Assembly (NCBI GenBank): GCA_964476835.1
Contig: CAYZCE010000005.1
Location: forward strand, 14,819 to 78,818
DNA length: 64,000 bases
Direction: 5' to 3'
From: PALSA-926 sp964476835
GTDB taxonomy: Bacteria > Pseudomonadota > Alphaproteobacteria > Micavibrionales > UBA2020
Below, piece by piece: positions 27,167 through 35,222 of this stretch; position 1 is the stretch's first letter; every line of letters begins with the position of its first letter. Both the position numbers and the translations under genes were made by a program. Below the pieces are notes generated by a model. It did no database searches. It saw only the letters and a list, made by a program, of their open reading frames with translations, and was not told the origin of the DNA.

Positions 27167-27337
27167 TTATTTCATCTTGCCTTCGACGAATTCAACGTGC
27201 TGGCGCAGGACGTTGTCGTACTTCATCAGCTTGAGCTTTTCGGTCGTGTTGCGCGAGTTCTTCGACGTGAAGTAAACAACGCCGGTACCCTTGGAGCTTT
27301 CCAGCTTAACCGTATTGCGGGGGCCTTTTTTTGCCAT
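27167..27337 (-). CDS. rpmG: 50S ribosomal protein L33
   Basis: 56-aa basic protein translated from the minus strand: starts MAKKGPRNTVKLES, has the family core GVVYFTSKNSRNTTEKL and MKYDNVLRQHVEF, and ends GKMK. Size and text match bacterial L33 of the type without zinc-binding cysteines. It is transcribed toward pleD and shares the terminator with it. The gene is short and easily missed. Confidence 0.9.
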   Translation of the reverse strand: MAKKGPRNTVKLESSKGTGVVYFTSKNSRNTTEKLKLMKYDNVLRQHVEFVEGKMK

Positions 27338-27482
27338 GATCGTATTTCCTTAACCGTAAGAATCTTAATCCGAGGAAGTGAAAATAGCCTGTAGCTCCAT
27401 AAAGTCAAGGGAAATGAGGCTCCTTGCATCTTTTCGGCTCTAAGATATTATAAAACCTCAATATTCGACGGGAGGACAGTTC

Positions 27483-28007
27483 ATGAAAAAGATGGTTTTT
27501 GCAAGCGCAGTGCTGGGCGCCTGCCTGTGGGCGCAAGCGGCTGTGGCGGCCGGCCCGACGGCGGCCTCGACGCTGATCGGCGCGTTCGGCGACTGGAAGG
27601 CCTATTCCTTCATGGACGGCAAGGACAAGGTCTGCTTCATCTCCGGCCACCCGCGCAAGCAGGAAGGCAAGTACAAGAAGCGCAACGAGGTGCAGTTCTT
27701 CGTCACCCGCTGGACGGGCAATGCGGAGAGCAATGTGGTCAGCGTCTCGATCGGCTACGGCTTCAAGCTCGACAGTTCGGCAGCCGTGACACTCGACGGC
27801 CAATCGTTCCAGCTCTCCACGCAAGGCGAGATGGCATGGTCGAAAGGCCAGGCGATGGATGACGCCATCGTCGCGGCGCTGCAAAAAGGCGGCAGCATGA
27901 AGGTTGAAGGCACGTCGGCGCGCGGCAACAAATCGGTCGACACTTACGACCTTACCGGCGCTGCCGATGCCTACAAGGCCTTCGACGGTGCTTGCGCGAA
28001 GAAGTGA
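27483..28007 (+). CDS. IalB-like periplasmic protein
   Basis: 174-aa secreted protein with a signal peptide (cleavage after AVAA near residue 22) and a domain of the invasion-associated locus B type: FGDWKAYSFMDGKDKVCFIS followed by RNEVQFFVTRW and a repeat of beta strands. The family is common in alphaproteobacteria and affects envelope and host interaction in Bartonella; its biochemical role is unknown. Two cysteines (CFIS near residue 57 and CAKK at the end) could form a disulfide. A GGGAGGACAG ribosome-binding region precedes the ATG, and a terminator follows. It stands alone. Confidence 0.8.
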   Translation: MKKMVFASAVLGACLWAQAAVAAGPTAASTLIGAFGDWKAYSFMDGKDKVCFISGHPRKQEGKYKKRNEVQFFVTRWTGNAESNVVSVSIGYGFKLDSSAAVTLDGQSFQLSTQGEMAWSKGQAMDDAIVAALQKGGSMKVEGTSARGNKSVDTYDLTGAADAYKAFDGACAKK

Positions 28008-28021
28008 CATTGCACGCATGA

Positions 28022-28053
28022 AAAAAGGGCCAGCCGTGCGGCTGGCCCTTTTT
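28022..28053. terminator. Terminator, convergent genes
   Basis: Perfect 14-bp stem (28022-28035 with 28040-28053), 4-nt loop GTGC, with A and T tracts; between the IalB-like gene and the convergent 17-kDa antigen gene. Confidence 0.9.
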
Positions 28054-28067
28054 CGTTCGCGACGCAA

Positions 28068-28562
28068 TCAGTTCGCGAGGGTCCAGCTGCCGTCGGCGTT
28101 CTGGCAGGCGCGGCCGGTGGCTGCTTCGCTCTTGCCGTCGATGACGATGACTTGCTTGTATTCGCGGCAGAGGCCGCCGGTCGAGGCGAGGTGGCCTTCG
28201 CGCACCGGCGTAACGGAGCCGCTGTGGCCGCTTTGCGGGTTGTTCCAGTTGATGGTCTGGTTCAGGGGCGCGGTATAGGCCTTGTCGACGGCTTGCGAGT
28301 AGTACATGCGGTCGGCCTGGTCGAGCGACTTGCCGATTTCGCTGCCGGCGAAGGCGCCGAGGAGGGCGCCGGCGCCGGTCGCCCAGAGCTGGCCCTTGCC
28401 GCCGCCGATGTTGGAGCCGAGCACGCCGCCGATGACGCCGCCGCCGAGGGTGCCGACGGTCTGCTTGTTGCCCATGCCCCAGGTGTTTTGCTCGCCGTTC
28501 TGCGCGCAGGCGCCGAGCGCCAGCGTCGAAATGAGGGCGAGAGTCAGAATAGTGGTCTTCAT
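28068..28562 (-). CDS. 17-kDa surface antigen-like lipoprotein
   Basis: 164-aa outer-membrane lipoprotein. Signal peptide with lipobox ALGAC, Cys19, then a glycine-rich membrane-like region (GTLGGGVIGGVLGSNIGGGKG with AGALLGAFAGSEIG) typical of Rickettsia 17-kDa antigen/glycine-zipper lipoproteins, and a C-terminal part with SGSVTPVREG and CREYKQVIVIDGK. The ATG at 28562 is chosen because it starts the signal peptide and has AAAGG upstream; earlier in-frame starts would add a non-secretory leader. Probably structural in the outer membrane. Confidence 0.85.
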   Translation of the reverse strand: MKTTILTLALISTLALGACAQNGEQNTWGMGNKQTVGTLGGGVIGGVLGSNIGGGKGQLWATGAGALLGAFAGSEIGKSLDQADRMYYSQAVDKAYTAPLNQTINWNNPQSGHSGSVTPVREGHLASTGGLCREYKQVIVIDGKSEAATGRACQNADGSWTLAN

Positions 28563-28655
28563 AGTTGTTTTGCCTTTCATTTGAAGAGGGATACTGTTCA
28601 TTATATCATATCTGCCGAAAGCTTTGCCAATGACTATACAAGCCCCGGATAAATC

Positions 28656-29243
28656 ATGGAAATAGATTTTGCACAGGACCCCATCACCTTGTTTCACGCA
28701 TGGCTGGCGGATTCCCTGCGCACGGAAATGAACGATGCGGAGGCAATGTCGCTGGCGACCGTCAGTGCGGACGGCCGCCCGTCGGTGCGCATGGTGCTGC
28801 TCAAGGGCGTAGATGCACAGGGCTTTTGCTTTTATACAAATATGGAAAGCAGAAAGGGCCGCGAGCTGGCTACGAACCCTTATGCGGCACTGTGCTTCCA
28901 TTGGAAGTCGCTGCTGCGGCAGGTGCGCGTCGAAGGCAAGGTCGAGCGCGTGACCGATGAAATGTCCGATGCCTATTTCAACAGCCGCCATCCGGTCAGC
29001 CGTCTCGGCGCCTGGGCGAGCCGCCAGTCGCAGCCGCTGGAAAGCCGCGCGGTGTTGGAGACACGCATGAAAGAATACGCGGAGAAGTTCGGCGACACCA
29101 TTCCGCGTCCGCCCTATTGGGGCGGCTATCGCGTGGTGCCCGACCGCATCGAGTTCTGGCAGCAGGGCGACAACCGTTTGCATGACCGTTTCCTCTTCAC
29201 GCACATGGGCGCGGGGTGGAACGTGTCGCGCCTCAATCCTTAA
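28656..29243 (+). CDS. pdxH: Pyridoxamine 5'-phosphate oxidase
   Basis: 195-aa FMN enzyme that oxidises pyridoxamine or pyridoxine phosphate to pyridoxal phosphate, the last step of vitamin B6 synthesis and salvage. Conserved text includes SVRMVLLKGVD, FYTNMESRKGREL, QVRVEGKVERV and the C-terminal active-site region FWQQGDNRLHDRF (usually GRxNRLHDR; here GDNRLHDR) ending RLNP. Length is slightly shorter than the E. coli enzyme at the N-terminus. htpG follows after 12 bases. Confidence 0.95.
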   Translation: MEIDFAQDPITLFHAWLADSLRTEMNDAEAMSLATVSADGRPSVRMVLLKGVDAQGFCFYTNMESRKGRELATNPYAALCFHWKSLLRQVRVEGKVERVTDEMSDAYFNSRHPVSRLGAWASRQSQPLESRAVLETRMKEYAEKFGDTIPRPPYWGGYRVVPDRIEFWQQGDNRLHDRFLFTHMGAGWNVSRLNP

Positions 29244-29255
29244 GGAGAAACAACC

Positions 29256-31100
29256 ATGTCAGAACAACGCGAGTTTCAAGCCGAAGTCAGCCGCCTTCTC
29301 GATATCGTCGCCAACGCGCTCTATAGCGAAAAAGAGATTTTCCTGCGCGAACTGATCTCAAATGCTTCCGACGCCTGCGACCGCCTGCGCTATGCGGCGA
29401 TCGCCAATCCTGCGCTGACGGTAGGCGATACGGAGTTCAAGATCGAGATTTCCTTCGACGCCGCCGCGCGCACGCTGAAGATCAGCGACAACGGCATCGG
29501 CATGGACAAGGAGGAACTGGTCAAGAACCTCGGCACCATCGCCCATTCCGGTACGCGCGAAGTGCTGAAAGCCATGGACGGCCAGCGGAAGGACATGAAC
29601 TTGATCGGCCAGTTCGGCGTCGGTTTCTATTCCGCCTTCATGGTCGCCGACAAAGTCACGGTACTCAGCCGCAAGGCGGGCGATGTTGTGGCGTGGAGCT
29701 GGGTCTCCGACGGTCGCGGCAGCTACACGGTAGACGAGACGTTGAAAGACGCGCGCGGCACCGAGATCACCCTGCACCTGAAGGACACGGCGAGCGACTT
29801 CCTGCTCGAGGAAAAGCTCAAGCAGGTCATCAAGAAATATTCCGACCACATCGCCTTCCCGATCCTGCTGCAAGGCCGGCAGGTAAACAAGGGCTCGGCA
29901 CTGTGGATGCGCGCGAAGGCCGACGTCACGCCCGAACAATATACCGAGTTCTATCACCATGTTTCCGGCGCAATGACGCTGGATCAGCCGTGGCTCACCA
30001 TGCACTGGCGCGCGGAGGGCATGTTTGAATACACCAACCTGCTGTTCGTGCCGGGCATGAAGCCGTTCGACCTTTACGATCCGCGCCGCCATCACGGCGT
30101 GAAGCTCTATGTCCGCCGCGTCTTCATCACCGACGGCGTCGAAGGGCTGATCCCGCCGTTCCTGCGCTTCCTCAAGGGCGTGGTCGACAGCGAAGACCTG
30201 CCGCTCAACATCAGCCGCGAGATGCTGCAGGACAACCCGATGATTGCCAAGATGAGCGCGGCGATCACGCGCAAGGTTTTGTCTGAATTGCAGGAGAAGG
30301 CCGAGAAAGACCCTGCGGCGTTCGAGCAGTTCTGGTCGCTGTTCGGCCCCGTGCTCAAGGAAGGTCTCTACGACGCGCATGCCTACCGCGAAGCGCTGTG
30401 CAAGGTGGTGCGCTTCCGCTCGACGAAGTCACAAGGGCTTGTCTCGCTGGATGAATACGTCGCGCGCATGAAGGAGGGCCAAGAGAACATCTATTACCTT
30501 GCCGCCGGCGACGTCGATACCGCGCGCAACAGTCCGCAGCTCGAGGCTTTCCGCGCCAAGGACATCGAAGTCCTCTTCATGACCGACACCATCGACGAAT
30601 TTTGGGTGCCGATGCAGAACGACTATCAGGGCAAGAAGTTCAAGTCGGTGACCCGCGGCGCGACCGAGCTATCCAAAGTCGCCGACGGAAAGAAGCCCGC
30701 GCCCGCCAACAACAACGAAGGCGCGACCGCGCCGCTGCTGGTGCGTCTGCGCGAGCTTTTGGCGGGTGAGGTGAGGGATGTGACGCTCTCCGAACGCCTC
30801 GTCGACAGTCCCGTCTGCCTCGTCGCGCCGGAGAACGACGTCGACATCCACATGCAGCGTATGCTCAAGAAGTCACAAGGCTACGAAGGCGTGCACCAGC
30901 ACATCCTCGAGATCAACGCGCAGCACCCGGTGATCGTGAAACTGGCGGCGCTGGTCGCGGCGAACGCGCAGCCGCAGCTGGTGGCGGACACCGCGCTCCT
31001 GCTGCTCGACCAGGCGCGCATCCTCGAGGGCGAGCCGCTCAAGAACCCGTCCGAATTCGTCCGCCGCATGAGCGCGGCGATCGAGCATGGGCTGGCATAA
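29256..31100 (+). CDS. htpG: Chaperone HtpG (Hsp90)
   Basis: 614-aa bacterial Hsp90. N-terminal GHKL ATPase domain with the ELISNASDACDRLRY, DNGIGM and GQFGVGFYSAFMVADKV motifs, then the middle domain and C-terminal dimerisation domain. Length is normal. A ribosome-binding site AAGGAG precedes the ATG. The gene ends directly before a large inverted repeat that separates it from the convergent outer-membrane protein gene. Confidence 0.97.
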   Translation: MSEQREFQAEVSRLLDIVANALYSEKEIFLRELISNASDACDRLRYAAIANPALTVGDTEFKIEISFDAAARTLKISDNGIGMDKEELVKNLGTIAHSGTREVLKAMDGQRKDMNLIGQFGVGFYSAFMVADKVTVLSRKAGDVVAWSWVSDGRGSYTVDETLKDARGTEITLHLKDTASDFLLEEKLKQVIKKYSDHIAFPILLQGRQVNKGSALWMRAKADVTPEQYTEFYHHVSGAMTLDQPWLTMHWRAEGMFEYTNLLFVPGMKPFDLYDPRRHHGVKLYVRRVFITDGVEGLIPPFLRFLKGVVDSEDLPLNISREMLQDNPMIAKMSAAITRKVLSELQEKAEKDPAAFEQFWSLFGPVLKEGLYDAHAYREALCKVVRFRSTKSQGLVSLDEYVARMKEGQENIYYLAAGDVDTARNSPQLEAFRAKDIEVLFMTDTIDEFWVPMQNDYQGKKFKSVTRGATELSKVADGKKPAPANNNEGATAPLLVRLRELLAGEVRDVTLSERLVDSPVCLVAPENDVDIHMQRMLKKSQGYEGVHQHILEINAQHPVIVKLAALVAANAQPQLVADTALLLLDQARILEGEPLKNPSEFVRRMSAAIEHGLA

Positions 31101-31226
31101 AACTCTCCCTCTCCCTCCGGGAGAGGGAAGGGGCCCGCTGATAGGCGGGAAGGGTGAGGGATGTCACAAGCGTCGACACCTGTGACATCCCTCACCCCAA
31201 CCCTCTCCCGGAGGGAGAGGGAGTTT
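31101..31226. repeat. Composite nested inverted repeat
   Basis: The whole gap between htpG and the convergent gene is a nested inverted repeat. Inner arms are GGGTGAGGGATGTCACA (31152-31168) and its complement at 31181-31197, a perfect 17 bp. The outer arms are CCCTCTCCC-type units that nearly match, differing by one 2-base insertion. Each outer arm is itself a small hairpin. It could terminate both genes and belongs to the same repeat class as 3173-3193. Confidence 0.85.
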
Positions 31227-31965
31227 AATTAAACGACCGCGAGATCGAGAACACCGCGCGCGCGTCGCAGACGTCGCGGCAGTCGTTCTTGCTCACGTTG
31301 GTGTCGGTGTACTTGACCGCGAAGTCGAAGCCCTTCCACGCATAGCCGAGCTTGGCCGACCAGTCGCCGTAGTCGGGCAGGCCGAAGGTGGCGTTCTTCT
31401 CGACCCACTGGTAGCCGCCCGTGGCGCCGAGGCTGAAGCCGCTGTCGGCGAGCGGCGCTTCAAGCGCGAGGCTCGCATAGGTCGCGTTGCCGCTGTCGCG
31501 GATGAAGCTGGGCGAATAGTTCGCGGACGCCGTCATCGTGATGGTATGCCAAGTCTCACTGGTAGCGAGCTTGCCTTCAAAATAGTTGTAATGGTCGCGG
31601 CCCTGGTTGGAACCGGGGTACACATGCCCGATCGCGCCGACATCCCACGTAAAGCCGAAGTTGTCGAACTTGTAGCCGACGTAAGGGTCGGCCTCGAGCG
31701 ACGTCTTGCCGCCGTCGTTGAAGTCGACGTTCGAGCCCCAGAGGCCGAGGTAGAATCCGTTCGGCGCGGCGTAATCGAAGTGGCCCTGCAGCGCGGGCTT
31801 TTCGTCCGTCTGGCTGATGCCGCGGAAGATGTAGTCGCTCGTCATCGCAAGCCCGCCCGAGAGCGCGCCGTTGGAAAAGCCGGGCTGCGGCTCGTCGGCA
31901 AGCGCGGCGCCGGCAGCGGCGACCATCAGCGCGGCCAGCGCGGCCATTGTTTTCATTTTCTTCAT
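31225..31965 (-). CDS. TIGR02001-type outer-membrane beta-barrel protein
   Basis: 246-aa outer-membrane protein. Signal peptide (cleavage after ALADE, about residue 23), then amphipathic strands with alternating aromatic residues (SDYIFRGISQTDEKPALQG, FYLGLWGSNVDF, DPYVGYKFDNFG) and a terminal Phe-Asn. The text SDYIFRGISQT is characteristic of the Gcw_chp/TIGR02001 family, whose function is not established. A CDRDVCD-like pair of cysteines lies near the C-terminus (NDCRDVCDARAVF). It faces htpG across the composite repeat. Confidence 0.85.
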   Translation of the reverse strand: MKKMKTMAALAALMVAAAGAALADEPQPGFSNGALSGGLAMTSDYIFRGISQTDEKPALQGHFDYAAPNGFYLGLWGSNVDFNDGGKTSLEADPYVGYKFDNFGFTWDVGAIGHVYPGSNQGRDHYNYFEGKLATSETWHTITMTASANYSPSFIRDSGNATYASLALEAPLADSGFSLGATGGYQWVEKNATFGLPDYGDWSAKLGYAWKGFDFAVKYTDTNVSKNDCRDVCDARAVFSISRSFN

Positions 31966-31993
31966 GTGTCTCGTCTCCGTTTAAATTGAAAGT

Positions 31994-32027
31994 AAAAAGG
32001 GCTGCTCCCCCCGGAACAGCCCTTTTT
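31994..32027 (-). terminator. Rho-independent terminator
   Basis: 11-bp stem (AAAAAGGGCTG 31994-32004 with CAGCCCTTTTT 32017-32027) downstream of the zincin-like gene on the minus strand, ending in T residues in that direction. Confidence 0.85.
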
Positions 32028-32058
32028 CGCAAGAGGAATGAAGGGCGTCCAGAAACCC

Positions 32059-32493
32059 CTAACTGACGCCCATGCCCGAAGCCGTCGCCCCGAACATATC
32101 CTCTTCGTACATGGCAATCTCGTCGGCGGTGAAGCCGAAGTGGTTGCCGATCTCTTGAATCATGACGCGGTTGATGATGTGCGCGATATCTTCGCCGGTC
32201 TCCGCCCACATGTCGAGCAGCGGACGGCGGTAGAGATACAGCGTGTCCTGCTTCGCCGTCTTGCCTGCGATGCCGGCGGTGCTTTGGTAGCAGCCGATCA
32301 GGTCGAACGGTGTCTCGAGTTCCATCTCCGCCTCGATGAAGGCGTCGGGGAAGTCTTCGACTTGGATTTTGAGCTTGCCGGTGTGCTTCTGGAGGCCGTC
32401 GGGCAGGTCGTCGAGGATTGAGTCCGCGATGCCGCCGATGTCTTCCAGAGACGGCGGAACCGTGAATCCGACAAAGATGTCCTTAACTTCCAT
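32059..32493 (-). CDS. Zincin-like metallopeptidase family protein, degenerate
   Basis: 144-aa cytoplasmic protein of the small zincin-like family found near the chromosome in many alphaproteobacteria. The fold region LYLYRRPLLDMWAETGEDIA followed by HIINRVMIQEIGNHFGFTAD aligns with the usual IHEIGHHFGLSD motif, but both zinc-binding histidines are replaced: the HExxH positions read QEIGN (residues 113-117). The protein is therefore probably not an active protease, or binds metal differently. It has its own terminator and a divergent pterin dehydratase gene upstream. Confidence 0.8.
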   Translation of the reverse strand: MEVKDIFVGFTVPPSLEDIGGIADSILDDLPDGLQKHTGKLKIQVEDFPDAFIEAEMELETPFDLIGCYQSTAGIAGKTAKQDTLYLYRRPLLDMWAETGEDIAHIINRVMIQEIGNHFGFTADEIAMYEEDMFGATASGMGVS

Positions 32494-32556
32494 GAAACCC
32501 GCCCCCGCGAATGTGCTAAACTAAAATCACTATAACGAATCGGAGAGTCCTCGACA

Positions 32557-32853
32557 ATGGCAAAGTTAAAGAAGAGTCAATACATCGAATCGTTTTTGAA
32601 AAAAAATAGCGGATGGAAGCGCGCGAAGCGGCGCTCTGCTTTACAGAAGGCGTTTTCGTTTTCCAATTTCAATGAAGCTTTCGGTTTCATGACGCGCGTC
32701 GCGCTGGTCGCGGAACAGATGAACCACCATCCCGAATGGTTCAACGTCTACAACCGCGTCGAGGTCACGCTCGCCACGCACGATGCGGGCGGCATCACCG
32801 ATCTGGATTTCAAGCTGGCGATGTTTATGGATCTGGCCAGCGGTCAGAAATAA
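32557..32853 (+). CDS. phhB: Pterin-4a-carbinolamine dehydratase
   Basis: 98-aa protein that dehydrates 4a-hydroxytetrahydrobiopterin, recycling the cofactor of aromatic amino acid hydroxylases. Diagnostic text: EQMNHHPEWFNVYNRVEVTL followed by ATHDAGGITDLDFKLA, containing the catalytic His-His pair and the third His in THDAGG. The N-terminus is unusually basic (KLKKSQY... KRAKRRSALQK). The 3' end overlaps the convergent GNAT gene by 10 bases. No hydroxylase gene is nearby. Confidence 0.92.
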   Translation: MAKLKKSQYIESFLKKNSGWKRAKRRSALQKAFSFSNFNEAFGFMTRVALVAEQMNHHPEWFNVYNRVEVTLATHDAGGITDLDFKLAMFMDLASGQK

Positions 32854-33314
32854 GACGGCGCGGCGACGGGCGGCGTCTTCGATAGCGCCATGCAGATCGA
32901 GGGCTGATACCGCTGTAAACTGTCGGGCAGCGCACGGAAGCCGATTTTCTCATACAACTCCGGCGCGGCGTCGGCATACAGGAACAGGCAGTCACTCCCG
33001 TCCCGCAGCAGCTGCTCCACGACCGCGGCCAGCAATCGGGCGGCGTAACCTTGCCGACGATGTTCGGGTGCTGTCGCCACAGAGCCGATGCCAATGCAGC
33101 CGCTCTCGAGCCCGAAGGCATCTTTGTAGCAGATGAGAGAGCTGACAACCGCGCCGTCGGCATCCGCCAGCACATGCCAGACGCCCAGTTTATATTTTCC
33201 GCTATTCGCGCAGTCGCGCAGATATGCGTCTTCCGCCGCACCGTCGCCCCAGACGTCGTATCCCATTCGGTATATAGCGGTCAGGTCGTGCGCGGTTGCG
33301 GCGCGGACGTGCAT
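32844..33314 (-). CDS. GNAT-family acetyltransferase
   Basis: 156-aa N-acetyltransferase. Starts MHVRAATAHDLTAIYRM, has the acetyl-CoA binding motif A around GIGSVATAPEHRRQGYAARL (RRQGYA, residues about 86-91), and a C-terminal part LYEKIGFRALPDSLQ. The substrate is not predictable. Its ATG shares one base with the stop of the SDR gene (TAATG), so it is translationally coupled to it. It overlaps phhB at the other end. Confidence 0.85.
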   Translation of the reverse strand: MHVRAATAHDLTAIYRMGYDVWGDGAAEDAYLRDCANSGKYKLGVWHVLADADGAVVSSLICYKDAFGLESGCIGIGSVATAPEHRRQGYAARLLAAVVEQLLRDGSDCLFLYADAAPELYEKIGFRALPDSLQRYQPSICMALSKTPPVAAPSYF

Positions 33315-34078
33315 TATTTCGGCGCCAGGCGCACCGCGCCGTCGAGGCGGATGGTCTCGCCGTTGATCAGCGCGTTTTCGCAGATGTGCAGCGCCAGCTT
33401 GGCGAATTCTTCCGGCAGGCCGAGACGCTTGGGGAAGATGGTCGTGGCGATCAGGCTCTCTTGCACTTCCTTGGGCATGCCGAGCAGCATCGGCGTGCCG
33501 ATCAGGCCGGGCGCGATGGTGACAACGCGGATTCCGAAGCGGGCGAGTTCCCGCGCGGCGGGCAACGTCATGCCGACGATGCCGCCCTTGGACGCGGCGT
33601 AGGCTGCTTGCCCGATCTGGCCGTCATAAGCGGCGACGGAAGCGGTGTTGATGATGACCCCGCGCTCGCCTGTTTCATTGAGCGCGCCGAGCGTCGACAT
33701 TTCCGCCGCGGCGAGGCGCAGCATGTTGAAACTGCCGACGAGGTTGACGTTGAGCGTCTTGGCGAAGTAGGCGAGGTCGTGCGGGCCTTCCTTGCCGACG
33801 ATGCGCGAGGCGGTGGCGATGCCGGCGCAGTTCATCAGGATGCGTACGGGGCCGTGCGCCTTGTGCGCGACTTCGAAGGCGGCCTTGCCCGAGGTGTCGC
33901 TCGAGACGTCGCATTCGACGGCCACGCCGCCGATTTCCTTCGCGACGGCCTGCGCGTTGCCCATGTTGATATCAAAGACCGCGACCTTCGCGCCCGCGTG
34001 CGCCAATTGCCGCGCTGCTTCCGCCCCCATGCCCGAACCGCCGCCCGTCACAATTGCCGCGAGACCTTTGATATCCAT
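33314..34078 (-). CDS. SDR dehydrogenase, 3-hydroxyacyl-CoA (HSD10-like)
   Basis: 254-aa short-chain dehydrogenase. NAD-binding GGGSGMG near residue 13, NCAG, and the catalytic Ser...Tyr-x-x-x-Lys in NTASVAAYDGQIGQAAYAAS followed by K. The C-terminal part (IFPKRLGLPEEFAKLALHI and NGETIRLDGAVRLAPK) matches the 3-hydroxyacyl-CoA dehydrogenase type II / HSD10 group, which acts in fatty acid and branched-chain amino acid breakdown. The ATG at 34078 has AAGGAG upstream; earlier in-frame starts are rejected. Upstream lies the host tRNA-Arg promoter. Confidence 0.9.
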   Translation of the reverse strand: MDIKGLAAIVTGGGSGMGAEAARQLAHAGAKVAVFDINMGNAQAVAKEIGGVAVECDVSSDTSGKAAFEVAHKAHGPVRILMNCAGIATASRIVGKEGPHDLAYFAKTLNVNLVGSFNMLRLAAAEMSTLGALNETGERGVIINTASVAAYDGQIGQAAYAASKGGIVGMTLPAARELARFGIRVVTIAPGLIGTPMLLGMPKEVQESLIATTIFPKRLGLPEEFAKLALHICENALINGETIRLDGAVRLAPK

Positions 34079-34120
34079 GTGAATTCTCCTTTGATGAGGT
34101 TCCTTTATAACGGGAAAGCC

Positions 34121-34149
34121 TTGGAAGGACAATCGTTTTGGCGTAAACT
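34121..34149 (+). promoter_or_regulatory. Host tRNA-Arg promoter
   Basis: TTGGAA (34121-34126), 17-base spacer, TAAACT (34144-34149), placing the transcription start about 34156, just before the tRNA 5' end at 34158. After integration this promoter drives only the tRNA 5' half into the element. Confidence 0.6.
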
Positions 34150-34157
34150 GAAAACGG

Positions 34158-34196
34158 GTCCCCGTAGCTCAGCTGGATAGAGCAAGCGTTTCCTAA
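34158..34196 (+). pseudogene. 5' half of host tRNA-Arg(CCU), split
   Basis: Acceptor GTCCCCG, D-arm GCTC...GAGC, and the 5' anticodon strand AGCGT followed by the loop TTCCTAA (anticodon CCT at 34192-34194). At 34197 the sequence departs from tRNA. The missing 3' half, with matching anticodon stem ACGCT, T-arm, acceptor CGGGGAC and encoded CCA, is found 12 kb away at 46211-46255. Joined, the two give a normal 77-nt tRNA with every stem paired. The gene is broken here. Confidence 0.93.
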
Positions 34197-34210
34197 TCCG
34201 ATGCTCTATC
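34176..34210. other. attL core with dyad symmetry
   Basis: GATAGAGCA (34176-34184, host tRNA D-arm), 5 bases, core TTCCTAA, 5 bases, then TGCTCTATC (34202-34210, element). The outer 9-mers are exact reverse complements and sit symmetrically around the 7-bp core, as expected of inverted core-type integrase sites. Confidence 0.7.
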
Positions 34211-34278
34211 AGAATAGCCTTGATTTTACTGGTTGTTTTTCACGCGATTCGTCACATTTATGCTGAAAGTAGCACACG

Positions 34279-34300
34279 AGTACCTCACAAATCGCCTCAC
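34279..34300 (+). other. Left integrase arm-type repeats
   Basis: AGTACCTCAC (34279-34288) followed 12 bases on by a partial copy ATCGCCTCAC (34291-34300). The same decamer occurs twice at the right end (46107-46129). The left set begins 83 bases inside the core. Confidence 0.65.
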
Positions 34301-34318
34301 AGAATTACACGTTTTAGA

Positions 34319-34336
34319 ACACGCAAATTTGCGTGT
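34319..34336. repeat. 18-bp palindrome, left copy
   Basis: ACACGCAAATTTGCGTGT, a perfect palindrome, identical to 44339-44356. It may be a regulator-binding site shared by both ends of the element; neither copy has a proper terminator T-tract. Confidence 0.7.
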
Positions 34337-34378
34337 TTCAGAGCGTAGACAGCGCGATAATGCAGAAAGAATGTGTTC

Positions 34379-35128
34379 CTAATCGCTTTGTATAGCGGAA
34401 TATTTCTTTTCAATCTTCTCAAGAGCATCTGTGCAGCCCAGATCATACATTTCGTTCATATAAGTAATAATCTGCGCGAGACTCAGATGCGAGAGGATTA
34501 ATGCAGCGTTGTTCCTGCGCTTTGTTTGTTCATCAACATCCATTATGCCTTGATGAAAAAAATACTCCGCGAAATCATTCGCATGAACATTTCTTGAGAA
34601 GTTGCGGTACATTATATTATAAAATTCTTTTTTGTCTTCTAATTTTGCCAGTTCTTCAACTGACTGCATGGAGAAACCATTCTTTTGAATCTTCTTAATT
34701 TCCCCTTCAGAGTATTTTTCTTTAATTGTAGCCGCCAATTCCTGAAAGCTTATATTATCTGCATCTAAAGCATCCTGCTGCACCGCATCCCGATGCTTCA
34801 TGATAATCAAGCTATCCATTACAAGTTGGCTTGCATACTCATGTCCCTTTTCTTCCACAAGCCTCACAAAGTAGCCAAACTTTAAGTTGGTCTCGAATAA
34901 ACATCTAATTAAAGCTTGGGCGGGCTCCATTAGTTGAAGCTTTTGTAATTGCAGAATACTATCGAATAAATCTGTAGCTTTGTGGGTTAGAGCAACATGA
35001 ATTCGTGTCACAACTCCCGTATCAGGAGGAAGTGATAAAAGCATTCTTGAGACCAAAACCCGTGCAAGAGTCTTCAGCTCCATATTAAGAATAAATCGCT
35101 TCTGGAGAATGCTTTGGGACTTAGACAT
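34379..35128 (-). CDS. Helical hypothetical protein (DUF5677-like)
   Basis: 249-aa mostly helical protein with no signal peptide. The central text (QLMEPAQALIRCLFETNLKF followed by GYFVRL) resembles the arginine-glutamate helix pattern of DUF5677-type proteins found in defence islands; this is a visual resemblance only. The ATG at 35128 is chosen because AAAGGG stands 6 bases upstream; a start at 35173 would add a hydrophobic/basic leader. It is the leftmost gene of the element and shows a similar helical pattern to the 309-aa gene at 36283-37212. AT-rich and unlike the host genes in codon use. Confidence 0.6.
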   Translation of the reverse strand: MSKSQSILQKRFILNMELKTLARVLVSRMLLSLPPDTGVVTRIHVALTHKATDLFDSILQLQKLQLMEPAQALIRCLFETNLKFGYFVRLVEEKGHEYASQLVMDSLIIMKHRDAVQQDALDADNISFQELAATIKEKYSEGEIKKIQKNGFSMQSVEELAKLEDKKEFYNIMYRNFSRNVHANDFAEYFFHQGIMDVDEQTKRRNNAALILSHLSLAQIITYMNEMYDLGCTDALEKIEKKYSAIQSD

Positions 35129-35222
35129 GAGTATCCCTTTCAGCCATTTTTTTATAGCATTTATAATGAACATTTGTTGCAGGAAAGTCCTCTAGTTGCT
35201 AGTGAATTGATTTCTTTGCTTG

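Larger units (their letters stand above)
34197..34378. other. Non-coding left end of element
   Basis: No gene. Holds the attL element-side core site, the left integrase arm repeats (34279-34300) and a copy of an 18-bp palindrome (34319-34336) that recurs at 44339-44356. Confidence 0.7.

Noticed and set aside
34376..34384. Second TTCCTAATC as the true left boundary of the element
   Set aside because: tRNA continuity ends at 34196, and the 46211 junction restores the tRNA exactly; this copy is a chance repeat inside the element.
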